Shown here piece by piece: positions 35,044-44,622 of a DNA stretch of 64,000 nt. The translations under genes and the position numbers were made by a program. Source of the stretch: Rhizobium bangladeshense (lineage in GTDB: Bacteria > Pseudomonadota > Alphaproteobacteria > Rhizobiales > Rhizobiaceae); NCBI RefSeq assembly GCF_001662075.1, contig NZ_LYPL01000008.1:124001-188000 (forward strand), in the 5' to 3' direction. Each line of letters starts with the position of its first letter. The first letter of the stretch is position 1. The notes beneath the pieces were generated by a model. That model was not told the origin of the DNA and searched no databases. It worked only from the letters and a program-made list of their open reading frames with translations.

Positions 35044-36308
35044 TCCTCACCCTCGAACAGTCCCCCAGGCCCCAGGCCGTGCGCCAGATGCGGCTCGTCG
35101 AGGGCGAGCTCGTCATCGGTCGCAGCGCAGACGCCGACTGGCGACTCGACGATCCGGACATGTACGTTTCCCGTGCCCATTGCACCATTGCTTGCGTTCA
35201 CGGTCGATACCAGGTGACGGATACGTCAAGTGGCGGTCTCTTTATAGACGGGTCGCGCGCACCACTTGGAGCGGGAAATTCCGCTCCGTTGCATGACGGC
35301 GCCCGGCTGCAGCTCGGCAATTATGTCGTCCGCGTCGAGCTGCAAAGCACGCAGGCAGAGCGCCCGCACGAACAACCGACATCGTCGCCGCCGGTGGGTT
35401 TCGAACAGGATTCGTTCTTCTCCGAACGCAGCGAGCCGGTTGACCTCCCCCGGCGACCCACCGGATTGCCTGACCCGTTCGAACACCCCGCTGCGGCGCC
35501 GTTTGCCGATTCCGACCGACAGGAACCGCAAAATAGCGCGCCCCTGTTCGACGATCCGTTCAGCCTCGATCCGCTGCCGGCCCAGCGGCAGGATAACCGG
35601 GGCTGGGATCTTTTTCTTCCGGGCACGACTGCAGGGCAGCCGGCTCCGGAGCTCGCCACACCACAACTCAGGCCGCAAGCCAATCCGGAGCCACAGCCGG
35701 AGCCGAGGCAGCAGAAGTCGGCGCCTAGCGAGACCGACCTGCGCGACGCCTTTCTGCGCGGATTGGGCTTCAGTGGCGAAGAATTTCCGTCTGCCGATCC
35801 CGTCGTCCAAATGGAGAATTTCGGTCGGGAATACCGGACGATGCTGGAAGGGTTAATCCATCTCCTGCGCAAGCGGGCCGAAGAAAAGGGTGAGGCCCGG
35901 ATCGCACAAACCGTTGTCGGGGCCTCCGAGGTCAACCCTCTCAAATTCATGCCGACGGTCGACGATGTGATCGCGACGTTCCTCACGCAACGCAATGCCG
36001 GCTTCCTGCCGCCCGAAGCGGCGATCAACGGCTCCATCCGCGATCTCGCCCACCATCATGTGCGCACGTGGCGCGGCGTCCAGGCCGCCTTGGCAAGGAT
36101 GGTAAACCGCTTCGATCCGGCGGCGCTGGAAAGCGAATTGAAGTCTCAATCGGCCTGGGACGCGCTGCTTGCGGGCGGGCGACGGGCAAAGCTCTGGGAA
36201 CTTTACGAGAAACGTTACCGCGAAATAGCCAGGAGCGCATCAACGCGCTTCCTCGGCGAAATCGGCAGCGATTTCCGAGACGGCTATGAAGAGAGGGAGA
36301 AAGAATGA
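35034..36308 (+). CDS. fha: T6SS FHA-domain protein Fha (TagH)
   Basis: The 424-residue protein has an N-terminal FHA domain (residues 1-100) with the phosphothreonine-binding landmarks GRSADADW, SRAHC and GGLFIDG. A Pro/Gln-rich disordered linker (about 105-235) follows, then a conserved C-terminal domain (LRDAFLRGLGFSGEEFPSAD, SAWDALLAGGRRAKLWELYE). In the Agrobacterium system Fha binds TssL phosphorylated by PpkA and triggers secretion. It overlaps tssG by 10 bp and tssJ by 4 bp. Confidence 0.92.
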   Translation: MALILTLEQSPRPQAVRQMRLVEGELVIGRSADADWRLDDPDMYVSRAHCTIACVHGRYQVTDTSSGGLFIDGSRAPLGAGNSAPLHDGARLQLGNYVVRVELQSTQAERPHEQPTSSPPVGFEQDSFFSERSEPVDLPRRPTGLPDPFEHPAAAPFADSDRQEPQNSAPLFDDPFSLDPLPAQRQDNRGWDLFLPGTTAGQPAPELATPQLRPQANPEPQPEPRQQKSAPSETDLRDAFLRGLGFSGEEFPSADPVVQMENFGREYRTMLEGLIHLLRKRAEEKGEARIAQTVVGASEVNPLKFMPTVDDVIATFLTQRNAGFLPPEAAINGSIRDLAHHHVRTWRGVQAALARMVNRFDPAALESELKSQSAWDALLAGGRRAKLWELYEKRYREIARSASTRFLGEIGSDFRDGYEEREKE

Positions 36309-36769
36309 TGCTTCAACGACGTGGTTTCTTGATGATGCTCGGCGCGACAGGCTTGATTTCCGGCTGCGTGGGCGGTCCGCCAAAATCCTCGACCGTGACT
36401 GTAAAGGCGACAGGTCAGGCGGGGATGAATCTTGCCGCAGATGGCGGGGATCGCCCGGTGACCGTGCTCGTTCTCAGGCTCAAGGATGTCGGAAAGTTCA
36501 ATTCTGCCGATATTTTCGCCCTCCAATCCGACCCTGCCTCGGCACTCGGGGCAGACCTTCTCGGCTCCGACCAGTTGACGGTATCTCCCGGCGGATCGGC
36601 CACCAAGACGGTGGCGTTCCCGCCGGAAGCCACGTTCCTCGGGGTGGTCGCCTTTTTCAGGACCCCCGGCGGTCGTGTCTGGCGGCAGGCCGTCCCGATC
36701 AGGCCGGAATCGACGGTGACGGCGAATGTAGCATTGAGTAGCGGCGGCATGGCGCTCGCGCTCGCCTGA
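36305..36769 (+). CDS. tssJ: T6SS outer-membrane lipoprotein TssJ (SciN)
   Basis: The 154-residue protein has a lipoprotein signal ending in the lipobox LISGC (Cys21), followed by a TssJ beta-sandwich (VTVLVLRLKDVGKFNSADIF). It would anchor the membrane complex to the outer membrane by binding TssM. The signal starts LQRRGFLMM, which also fits a twin-arginine motif. Agrobacterium T6SS is usually described as lacking TssJ, so its presence here marks a difference. Confidence 0.88.
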   Translation: MMLQRRGFLMMLGATGLISGCVGGPPKSSTVTVKATGQAGMNLAADGGDRPVTVLVLRLKDVGKFNSADIFALQSDPASALGADLLGSDQLTVSPGGSATKTVAFPPEATFLGVVAFFRTPGGRVWRQAVPIRPESTVTANVALSSGGMALALA

Positions 36770-36786
36770 AGGGAGGGCGTTCCAGC

Positions 36787-38121
36787 ATGACGGACACGAA
36801 TAAGGTGCTTTGGTCCGAGGGGCTCTTCCTTCGGACGCAGCATTTTCAGCAGCAAGACCGGTATACCGAGGCCCTGATACGCGGCGCGCTGCAGGCGGGG
36901 AGGTTGCAGACCTTCGGCTTTCGATCCCTTACGCTGGATACCGCACAGCTTGAAGCAGGCCGCGTTGCCGTCTTGTCGGCGCGCGGCATTTTTCCGGACG
37001 GTACGCCCTTTTCCATTCCCGAGACGATGGATGCGCCGGTTCCATTGACCATCGCCCGCGACATGGGTGCGGGGGCGGTGCAGCTTGCCTTGCCGCTGGA
37101 ACCGCCGGGCGGAGCGAGCTTCGATGCCGCTCATAGCGAGCCGACCGGAGCGCGTTATAAGGGGCAGATCGAACGCGTGCGTGACGCCGTGCATGGGGGC
37201 GCCGACCCGGAAGAAATCGAGATCGCCCGCCCCCAAGCCCTGCTCCTGTCGCCGGTGCAGATGACCGGCGGCTATACCGCGATGCCGGTTGCGAAGGTCA
37301 ACGGGCTGCTGGCCGACGGCAGCGTCGCGATGGGGGAAAACTTTCTGCCGCCAGCCCTGACGACCAGTGCCGTGGCCTTCTACGGCCAGTTGATGCAGGA
37401 GGTGATAACCGGGCTCGACCGTATCGCCGATGCACATGGCAAAATGGTTCTCGGCGGCGCTGGGCGCAGCGTGGAAAATCTGCTGGTACTCGATCTCGCC
37501 AACACGGCACGTCCGCGGCTGGCCCACATGCTTCCCCAGGAGGTTTTTCACCCGGCGGAACTCTTTCTGGAATTGAGCGGGCTTGCGGGGCGAATGGCGA
37601 CCTACGGGTCCGGCTCCCGGCGGCTGACCGAGCTTCCGACCTATGATCACATGGCGCCGGGACCTGCCTTTGCGGCGCTCGCAGACACTTTGCGTTCGCT
37701 GCTCCTCAGCCTGCGTTATGTCGAGCCCAAATCGCGGGCATTGCCGGTGCTCAAACACGCGACCAACGTCTGGAAGGTTCGGGTCGACAACCCCGAATTG
37801 CTGACCGCCAGCCGCATTGTCGTACGGGTCGGATGTGACATGTCCGAGGACGCGCTGCGCAAAATCTTCGTCGATCAGGTGACGGTGGGTGCTGCCGACG
37901 AATTCGAGGCGCTGTGGAAGTCACGACTGCCGGGGATCCGCCTGAAGCCGCTTCATTCGCAGCCCCGCGAGATCCCCTATGACGGTGACCGTCTCTGCCT
38001 AGAACTCGATCAGCGCAGCGAGCATTGGGAATCTCTTCTGCGTTCGCCCGGCTTCGTGATCGGCGTGTCTGGCGTTTTGCCCAGCGAACCGCAGGTCGAT
38101 TGCTATTCGGTTAATAGGTAG
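36787..38121 (+). CDS. tssK: T6SS baseplate-membrane connector TssK (ImpJ)
   Basis: The 444-residue protein begins KVLWSEGLFLRTQHFQQQDR, the invariant TssK opening, and has a central helical region and a C-terminal receptor-binding-like domain. TssK trimers link the baseplate wedges to TssL and TssM in the inner membrane. It starts 17 bp after tssJ. Confidence 0.95.
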   Translation: MTDTNKVLWSEGLFLRTQHFQQQDRYTEALIRGALQAGRLQTFGFRSLTLDTAQLEAGRVAVLSARGIFPDGTPFSIPETMDAPVPLTIARDMGAGAVQLALPLEPPGGASFDAAHSEPTGARYKGQIERVRDAVHGGADPEEIEIARPQALLLSPVQMTGGYTAMPVAKVNGLLADGSVAMGENFLPPALTTSAVAFYGQLMQEVITGLDRIADAHGKMVLGGAGRSVENLLVLDLANTARPRLAHMLPQEVFHPAELFLELSGLAGRMATYGSGSRRLTELPTYDHMAPGPAFAALADTLRSLLLSLRYVEPKSRALPVLKHATNVWKVRVDNPELLTASRIVVRVGCDMSEDALRKIFVDQVTVGAADEFEALWKSRLPGIRLKPLHSQPREIPYDGDRLCLELDQRSEHWESLLRSPGFVIGVSGVLPSEPQVDCYSVNR

Positions 38122-38125
38122 CGCC

Positions 38126-39451
38126 ATGGCAAGTGAGGATCCATTCGGTCTTTCGGGCGATAAGGGTCGTACACGCATCCGCCCGGCGCCCTCGGCGAGC
38201 GCAAGACAGGTCCCTGCTGCCGGAACCCTGGCAAGAAGGGCGCGCTCTCATCCAAACAGACTGATCAGTGCTTTCGCCAAATTGCTGGAATTTGCACCGG
38301 AACTCGAAAGTGCGTTGCCACCGAGCAATCCAGAAGTGCTGCGAACGAGGCTGATGGAAGAGCTTGTTGCGGCCCGCGACGCTGCGGTAGCCTCCGGTTC
38401 GGCGCTTGCGCGGGCGGACTCGGCTGCATGGGCTGTCGCCTCGCTGCTTGACGATCTGGCGCTGAACACGCCCTGGGGTGGAGCAAGCGCATGGCCGCGC
38501 CAGCCGCTGGTCGTCATGCTCCGCGGCGATGTCGATGCCGGAGCGCAATTTTTTGCCCGGTTGGAAGAATTGGAACGCCATCCCGGTCGTGATCAGGAAT
38601 TGCTCGAGCTTTACTATTTCTGCCTGGCGCTTGGTTTTCGCGGCAAGTACCGTGTGCCTGGCCGTGCCGGCGACCGCTCGATCAGCGCCGTTCGTGCCGC
38701 CGCGGCGCGTTTTCTGCGTGACGCCGATGCTGAAGCTGCACCGCTCTCGCCCCGATGGGAGGGAGTTGCAGCGGCTGACGAGCCATCCCGTTTTGCCGTG
38801 CCGATCTGGGTCCTTGCCGTCGTTGCTGCAGCGCTGTCGACGGCAATTTACATGTTGCTGTCGATGCGGCTCGATACCAAGGCGGAGGAACTCGCAACGC
38901 TGGTTCGGGCACTGCCGCCACCTGAGCGGGCGGAAATATACCGCCCGGAGAAGCGGGCACCACCGCCGAACGCACCACCCGTGGAGCCCGTTATTTTCCA
39001 ATTGCTGCCGGAATTTCGCGCCGCAGCGCCCGCCTCCCTGCTGCCGGCACTGAAAGGAAATGAAAACGCCTCGTCGGTCACGCTTCTTTTGCAGTCAAGC
39101 ACACCGGAGCTCTTCCAGTCCGCTAGACCCGAATTGACGAGGAGCTTTGAACCGCTTGTTGCTTCCATCGCAGCGGTTCTTAAGCAGAATGCGGAGCTGA
39201 TTGGCGGCATTACCATCACCGGTCACACTGACAATGTCCCGTTGCAAACGAGCAATCCGCTGTCCAATAACCAGCGCCTCTCCGAGGCCCGCGCTGCAAC
39301 GATTGCCTCATTGCTGGCCGCCTCCGGCGTGGCGACCGGACAGCTGAAATCGCAAGGACGCGCGGCGACACAGCCGCTTGCCGCAAACGACAGCCGCGAG
39401 GGTCGGGCCGCCAACCGCCGCATCGAAATCCTTATTCAAAAGAGGCTCTGA
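38126..39451 (+). CDS. tssL: T6SS inner-membrane protein TssL (DotU) with C-terminal OmpA domain
   Basis: The 441-residue protein has a disordered N-terminus with GRTRIRPAPS (Thr16), then a DotU domain (about 40-210: AWAVASLLDDLALNTPWGGA, LLELYYFCLALGF-type). A membrane helix follows (PIWVLAVVAAALSTAIYMLL), then a periplasmic OmpA-like peptidoglycan-binding domain (GGITITGHTDNVPLQTSNPL, NRRIEILIQKRL). Thr16 lies where Agrobacterium TssL is phosphorylated by PpkA, in a T-x-I-R-P context. It forms the membrane complex with TssM and TssJ. Confidence 0.94.
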   Translation: MASEDPFGLSGDKGRTRIRPAPSASARQVPAAGTLARRARSHPNRLISAFAKLLEFAPELESALPPSNPEVLRTRLMEELVAARDAAVASGSALARADSAAWAVASLLDDLALNTPWGGASAWPRQPLVVMLRGDVDAGAQFFARLEELERHPGRDQELLELYYFCLALGFRGKYRVPGRAGDRSISAVRAAAARFLRDADAEAAPLSPRWEGVAAADEPSRFAVPIWVLAVVAAALSTAIYMLLSMRLDTKAEELATLVRALPPPERAEIYRPEKRAPPPNAPPVEPVIFQLLPEFRAAAPASLLPALKGNENASSVTLLLQSSTPELFQSARPELTRSFEPLVASIAAVLKQNAELIGGITITGHTDNVPLQTSNPLSNNQRLSEARAATIASLLAASGVATGQLKSQGRAATQPLAANDSREGRAANRRIEILIQKRL

Positions 39452-39452
39452 G

Positions 39453-42400
39453 ATGGCGATCTTCCGGTTCCTCTGGGCTGTTCTCACCTCTCGTTGGCTC
39501 TGGACCTTCATCGGGCTCATTTTGCTGTCCCTCATCGTCTGGATATTCGGCCCTATCGTCAGCGTCGGAGACAGTGCGCCGTTTGCTTCCGAGATCGTGC
39601 GACTAGTCATCATCGGCCTTTTGTTCCTCGTGTTCATCATCTGGTGGGTTGCAGCGCGGCGGCGCGCGGTGCGCGCCAACCGCCTCTTCGTCTCCGAGAT
39701 TGCCCCTCAACCTGAAGCTCCGCCAAGTCCGGCTGAAGAGGGCGTTGCCGCCGTCGGGGCGAAATTCAGAGAGGTCATGGCGGGTCTCAAACGCCAGAAG
39801 GTCGGCGGCCGAAAGTTTCTCCGGGAGATGCCATGGTATGTCATCATCGGCCCGCCTGCGACCGGCAAGACAACAGCCCTCCGGCAATCCGGATTGCGCT
39901 TCCCGATCGATCTGACCGACGACCTTCACGGCGTTGGCGGCACGCGCAATTGCGATTGGTTCTTTACCGAGGAGGCGGTGCTGATCGATACGGCCGGTCG
40001 CTACGTGCAGCAGGAGAGCCAGCCGGAGGTCGATGCAGCGGAATGGCTGGGCTTCCTCGATCTCCTGAAGAAGCACAGGGGCCGTCGTGCGTTGAATGGG
40101 GTGATCGTGGCGCTCGGCATCGACACGCTCTCGGAAGATGATGCGGCGATCCGGATGCATGGCAGGCAGATCCGCAAACGCCTGGCCGAGCTTCAGGAAC
40201 GCATCGGGATCCGCTTGCCCGTCTATCTCATGCTGACGAAAGCGGACCTGATAAAGGGCTTCGAGAGCTTTTTCGGGGCGCTCTCGACGGCCGATCGTGA
40301 ACAGGTGTGGGGAGTGACCTTCCCGCCAGGCGCCCGCATTGAGGGTACCGAAGTCACCGCGGAAATCTCGGCCTTGGCGGGCGTGCTCGAACGGCGTCTC
40401 ATTCCCCGCCTCGAAGGCGAAGAGAATCTGACCACCCGGGCGGAAATATTTCGGTTCCCAGCCCAGGTCGAAAGCCTTTCAGAACCAGTTCGTGTGCTGA
40501 TCGAGACCGTCTTCGGCGAAAGCAAATATGCGGAAAGCGCCTGGTTGCGGGGTATCTATCTGACCTCCGCCACTCAGGAAGGTTCGGCAATCGACCGGCT
40601 GACGGCAGCATTGGCGTCATCATTCGGCCTGCCTGCCCAACCCGCTGCACCTATGTTGCGGGCCGAAAAACGCAGCTTCTTTCTCAAAGACCTGCTGACG
40701 AAGGTCATTTTCAAGGAGGCTGGCCTCGGCACCTTCGATCCGGCGGCAGAGGATCGGCGTATCTGGATCTGGCGCGGTGCCGCCGTGGCAGCAACAGGAT
40801 TCGTGGTCATTGCCGGCCTGTTGTTCACGATATCATATCGAAAGAACGACTCCGCCCTGGCGGCGCAGGCCGAACAGCTCGAGGCCCTGCAGCTTCCCCT
40901 GACGCCGGTTGCCGCACGCCAAGCGCCGGTGGATCCCCTCGACCTTGATTTGGCGCTCGAAGCCGCCACGGAAGTGTCGAATGCGCGGACCGACCAGCCT
41001 GGCGGAATAGCCGCGTTGATAGGTCCCTCCGCCGAAACCGAAATTCGCCAGGCGCAGTCGGACGCCTACAACCGCACCCTGCGCAATATATTGGAACCAC
41101 GCATGGTCGCACTGCTCGAGGCGACGATGTGGCGGCAGATCCGCGACCCCGAGTTCCAGTTGGGGGCGCTGAAAACCTATCGCATGATGACTGGCCTGTC
41201 GCCGATGGATCCGGACTTCGCCAAGCAATGGTGGACGGAGAAATTGCCTGAAGCGGCGCCAGTGCCACCTTTCAAGACCGAGATGGCAGCAGATCATCAG
41301 CTTGCCGCGATCGACAATATGGCAACCGAACAGGCCTTCGTCGCTGCTGACGAAGCGCTGGTAGGTGAAGCGTTACGCACGATCTGCTCGATCCCGCTGC
41401 CGGTGCGCGCTTATAGCGCGCTGCTCTCCGATCCGGAGGTCACGGCGCTGAAGGAATGGATCCCGGCAGATCATGTCGGCCCGAACGGCCTGAAGGTTCT
41501 GGCGCGGCGCTCCGACAAGACCCTTAGGGTCGGCATCAGCGGTGCCTTCACCTATGACGGATTCCACAACGTGATCCTGACCCGGCTTGAAGACGTCGCA
41601 ACGCAGGCGGCGCTGGACCGCTCGGTTTTTGCCGGCGGATGCTCCGAGAGCGCCAGCCCGTCGGTTGCCGCCCTCTCGCAAGATATCCTTAAACTCTACT
41701 ATGACGACTATATCGCCAAGTGGGACAGCTTCATGCGGGACGTCAGGCTTGCACCACTGGCCGACCTGCAGACGGCCAGTGAAAACCTCAAGGATCTCTC
41801 CAGCGCCGATTCATCAATGAAGCGTTTGCTGACCGCCATCGTGCGCGAGACGGAACTGACCCGTGCCGATGACGACGGCGGCGGCCGGGCTCCTCCGCCA
41901 GGAGCATCCAAGCTTTTGTCCAAGCTTGGCAAGATCGGCAAGCTCGCCGCCAAGGGCGTGAAGATAATGCCCAAAGCCGGCTCCACGTCGGATGTCGATC
42001 TTTCGGGCGCGCTGGTCGCCGAGCATTTCAAACCTATCAAGGCGGCCATTGTCGAGGTCGATGGCCAGCCTCCCGCACTCAATGATGCAGTCGCAGCCTT
42101 GACCGCGTTGTCGAACATGCTTCAGACCGTGTCGGCAAGCCCGGATGCGCAGGACGCAATGAAAAGACAGGGCGGCCTGGCGGAGCTGACCGGTGCAGTG
42201 GCAAAACAAGCCGTGACCCTTCCCGATCCGCTGGACGACTGGCTGGCCGGACTGGCCGGCAATACCAGCGCGCTGGCTACGGGGGCGGTCACTTCAGAGC
42301 TCAACGCCATCTGGCGGGCCGATGTGCTCCCCTTCTGCCAGGCGGCGCTAACCAATCGCTATCCGTTCGTCCCCGACAGCGCAATCGATGTCAACGTCGT

Positions 42401-42983
42401 CGATTTCCAGCGCGTCTTCGGTCCCGGCGGGCTGATCGACAGCTTTATCAATAACAATCTGGTCAACTACATCGACACGACCAGTCACCCCTGGAAATGG
42501 CGCTCCGACATCAAGCTCGATCCTCGGCCTCTAGCGGCGCTGGAGCAGGCGCGGCTGATCCGCGACAGCCTCTTTCCGGGAGGAGCGGGGCCGATCCTGA
42601 CCTTCACGCTCGAGCCCAAAGATCTTTCGCCGACAGTCAGCCGCGTGACCTTGAATGTCGATGGTCAGAGTCTCTCCTACTTCAACAACCCGACGCGCCC
42701 GCAGCCGATGACCTGGCCCGGCAAGGATGGCACCGGGGTGATCACCCTCGCCTTCCAGCCCCTCGACGGTTCGCCGGAAGTTATGGTCAGCGAGACTGGA
42801 AGCTGGGCGTTTCTGCGGATGCTGCGCGCCGGCCGGCTGAGCGGGACCAATCTTGCCGAGCTCTTCAAGCTGCGCCTTGCTGCGCAGGGCTACTACGCCG
42901 ACTTCGAGCTTCGCGCGGCAAGTGTCGCCAATCCCTTCGATTTGAAGATGTTTGCGAGGTTCTCGTGCCCGACGCAGCTTTGA
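39453..42983 (+). CDS. tssM: T6SS inner-membrane protein TssM (IcmF)
   Basis: The 1176-residue protein has two N-terminal membrane helices (about 16-36 and 48-68) and a cytoplasmic nucleotide-binding domain with Walker A GPPATGKT at 133-140 (Walker B-like VLIDTAGRY). A third helix lies near 438-460, followed by a large periplasmic region ending in a beta domain. It spans the periplasm between TssL and TssJ. It starts 1 bp after tssL. The Walker A motif is intact, so NTP binding is likely. Confidence 0.95.
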   Translation: MAIFRFLWAVLTSRWLWTFIGLILLSLIVWIFGPIVSVGDSAPFASEIVRLVIIGLLFLVFIIWWVAARRRAVRANRLFVSEIAPQPEAPPSPAEEGVAAVGAKFREVMAGLKRQKVGGRKFLREMPWYVIIGPPATGKTTALRQSGLRFPIDLTDDLHGVGGTRNCDWFFTEEAVLIDTAGRYVQQESQPEVDAAEWLGFLDLLKKHRGRRALNGVIVALGIDTLSEDDAAIRMHGRQIRKRLAELQERIGIRLPVYLMLTKADLIKGFESFFGALSTADREQVWGVTFPPGARIEGTEVTAEISALAGVLERRLIPRLEGEENLTTRAEIFRFPAQVESLSEPVRVLIETVFGESKYAESAWLRGIYLTSATQEGSAIDRLTAALASSFGLPAQPAAPMLRAEKRSFFLKDLLTKVIFKEAGLGTFDPAAEDRRIWIWRGAAVAATGFVVIAGLLFTISYRKNDSALAAQAEQLEALQLPLTPVAARQAPVDPLDLDLALEAATEVSNARTDQPGGIAALIGPSAETEIRQAQSDAYNRTLRNILEPRMVALLEATMWRQIRDPEFQLGALKTYRMMTGLSPMDPDFAKQWWTEKLPEAAPVPPFKTEMAADHQLAAIDNMATEQAFVAADEALVGEALRTICSIPLPVRAYSALLSDPEVTALKEWIPADHVGPNGLKVLARRSDKTLRVGISGAFTYDGFHNVILTRLEDVATQAALDRSVFAGGCSESASPSVAALSQDILKLYYDDYIAKWDSFMRDVRLAPLADLQTASENLKDLSSADSSMKRLLTAIVRETELTRADDDGGGRAPPPGASKLLSKLGKIGKLAAKGVKIMPKAGSTSDVDLSGALVAEHFKPIKAAIVEVDGQPPALNDAVAALTALSNMLQTVSASPDAQDAMKRQGGLAELTGAVAKQAVTLPDPLDDWLAGLAGNTSALATGAVTSELNAIWRADVLPFCQAALTNRYPFVPDSAIDVNVVDFQRVFGPGGLIDSFINNNLVNYIDTTSHPWKWRSDIKLDPRPLAALEQARLIRDSLFPGGAGPILTFTLEPKDLSPTVSRVTLNVDGQSLSYFNNPTRPQPMTWPGKDGTGVITLAFQPLDGSPEVMVSETGSWAFLRMLRAGRLSGTNLAELFKLRLAAQGYYADFELRAASVANPFDLKMFARFSCPTQL

Positions 42984-43513
42984 TCCTGCCCGGATTTTTC
43001 GGAAAGCTGCCGGCGATGGGCGATTTCGTCACACGCAACCTGCCGGCCTCTTTCGTCGGGCGGTGGGACCGGTGGATCAGCCAGCATCTGGTTCACCGAT
43101 TTTCGCAAGGGCCGATGGAGAACGCTCCGGTCCTGCGCTTTCTGCTGGGCCGGGAAACATTCGGCCCGATGACCGGCGTGATCATGGCAAGCACTGATCG
43201 TGCCGGCCGGCGGTTTCCGCTGACCATCGCCGCGGCGCCCCCACTTGCCGCCATCGAGATTGCAAGCGTTGCCTCAGACTGGTTCGATCGTTTGGAAGCG
43301 ACAGGAACGTCAGCAAGAGACGATAGGATGGACGGCGACGCGTTGGCCAACGCCCTTGCGGCACTCCCTTTTCCGGCGGCCAAAGCGTGCGACCGGCCGG
43401 TCGGAGACATGGTTTTCTGGACATCGGAGCGTAAGATCACGGCGATCGACGCTGCCATGCCCGATGCCGCGCTTGGGCAGTTTTTCCCCGAAGACGAGAG
43501 CCATGTCCGATGA
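42965..43513 (+). CDS. tagF: T6SS-associated protein TagF (ImpM)
   Basis: The 182-residue protein matches TagF/ImpM (LPGFFGKLPAMGDFVTRNLP and DRAGRRFPLTI). The start is GTG at 42965, inside the last 19 bases of tssM; longer in-frame sequence upstream lies wholly within tssM. TagF represses T6SS firing after translation in several bacteria. In some genomes it is fused to PppA; here the two are separate and 21 kb apart. Confidence 0.88.
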   Translation: MPDAALILPGFFGKLPAMGDFVTRNLPASFVGRWDRWISQHLVHRFSQGPMENAPVLRFLLGRETFGPMTGVIMASTDRAGRRFPLTIAAAPPLAAIEIASVASDWFDRLEATGTSARDDRMDGDALANALAALPFPAAKACDRPVGDMVFWTSERKITAIDAAMPDAALGQFFPEDESHVR

Positions 43514-44622
43514 GGATCTGGAACCAAACGGGCTACCCCACCGAATTCACGATGGGCATGGATAAAGAGGGCCGGGAATACATCCTTGTCGTCGTCAAGG
43601 GAACCTTCGACTTCCCCGATGTCGCGGGCGGAGTCGCGCAGAAATCCCTTGAGCAAGTCCCGCTGGTCATGGCCGACACCTATACCGGCGAACCGGGTTT
43701 TTCTGCAACTCTTTGGGAATCCGACTTCGCGTTCCGCAAAACGTTCTGCGACGTTATCGCCAATGGATGCGCCTACGCTCCACAAGGCCGTCCAGCCGAC
43801 CGCGTCACGGTCGGAATCAAGGTTGGCAACTGGTCAAAGGTTTTCGAAGTCCTCGGACATCGCGAGTGGCGGGCGCTGGGGCCGGCCTTCATTGCTCCCG
43901 CCCCGCAACCCTTCCTGCGTCAGCCCTTCTCGTATGATACGGCCTGGGGTGGCATCGACCGGCTCGATCCCAACGAAGAAATGCCCGCAAGTTACAAGCA
44001 AAACCCCTACGGTACCGGTTGGGCGCGCACGAGCAATCAGCGCCTTGTTCCCGGCCTGCGGCTGCCGAACACGCAAGCGGTAGACGAAGAAATCCGCTCG
44101 CCGTTCGGCGACTATCGGCCGATGAGTTTCGGCCCATATGGTCGCGGTTGCCCGGGCAGGATCGAGTTCGCGGGGACCTATGACCAGAACTGGATCGACA
44201 ACATCTTCCCGTTCCTGCCTCCCGACTTCGATGAGCGTTATTTTCAGATGGCGCCAGCCGATCAACAGATATCTCACCCCGAAGGTGGTGAGCAGGTGAC
44301 ACTCATCAACCTCACTCCCCAGGGGAAGACATGGTTTTTGCTGCCCGATACGGCACTGCCAATGACGATCTTTCGCGATAACGAGGTAGTGCTCGACAAG
44401 GTCATCCGACCCGACACGCTGCTATTCGACATCGAGAGCAGGCGCCTATCAATGGTCTGGCGAACGGAAGTGCGGATACGGAAAGTCATTACCGAGTTCG
44501 AGGAGGCCTGGGTCGGTCGTCCGACAGCGACGATGAGAAGGGCTCGGGAAGAAGGCAAGCAATATATCCGGAATGTGGCAACGCAGAAGGAACTGGTCGC
44601 TGATGATGAGGTGGGCGCATGA
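43510..44622 (+). CDS. DUF2169 domain protein, probable T6SS effector adaptor
   Basis: The 370-residue cytoplasmic protein belongs to DUF2169 (ILVVVKGTFDFPDVAGGVAQ, SYDTAWGGIDRLDPNEEMPA, ENPYGTGW-type YKQNPYGTGWARTSNQ). This family is found next to PAAR-like effectors and VgrG and is thought to help load them. ATGA overlaps with tagF before it and with the ketosynthase-like gene after it, so it is co-translated with both. Confidence 0.85.
   Translation: MRIWNQTGYPTEFTMGMDKEGREYILVVVKGTFDFPDVAGGVAQKSLEQVPLVMADTYTGEPGFSATLWESDFAFRKTFCDVIANGCAYAPQGRPADRVTVGIKVGNWSKVFEVLGHREWRALGPAFIAPAPQPFLRQPFSYDTAWGGIDRLDPNEEMPASYKQNPYGTGWARTSNQRLVPGLRLPNTQAVDEEIRSPFGDYRPMSFGPYGRGCPGRIEFAGTYDQNWIDNIFPFLPPDFDERYFQMAPADQQISHPEGGEQVTLINLTPQGKTWFLLPDTALPMTIFRDNEVVLDKVIRPDTLLFDIESRRLSMVWRTEVRIRKVITEFEEAWVGRPTATMRRAREEGKQYIRNVATQKELVADDEVGA

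Noticed and set aside
36415..37758. 447-codon minus-strand open frame opposite tssJ-tssK
   Set aside because: TssJ and TssK are unmistakable on the plus strand; the opposite frame lacks any recognisable domain.
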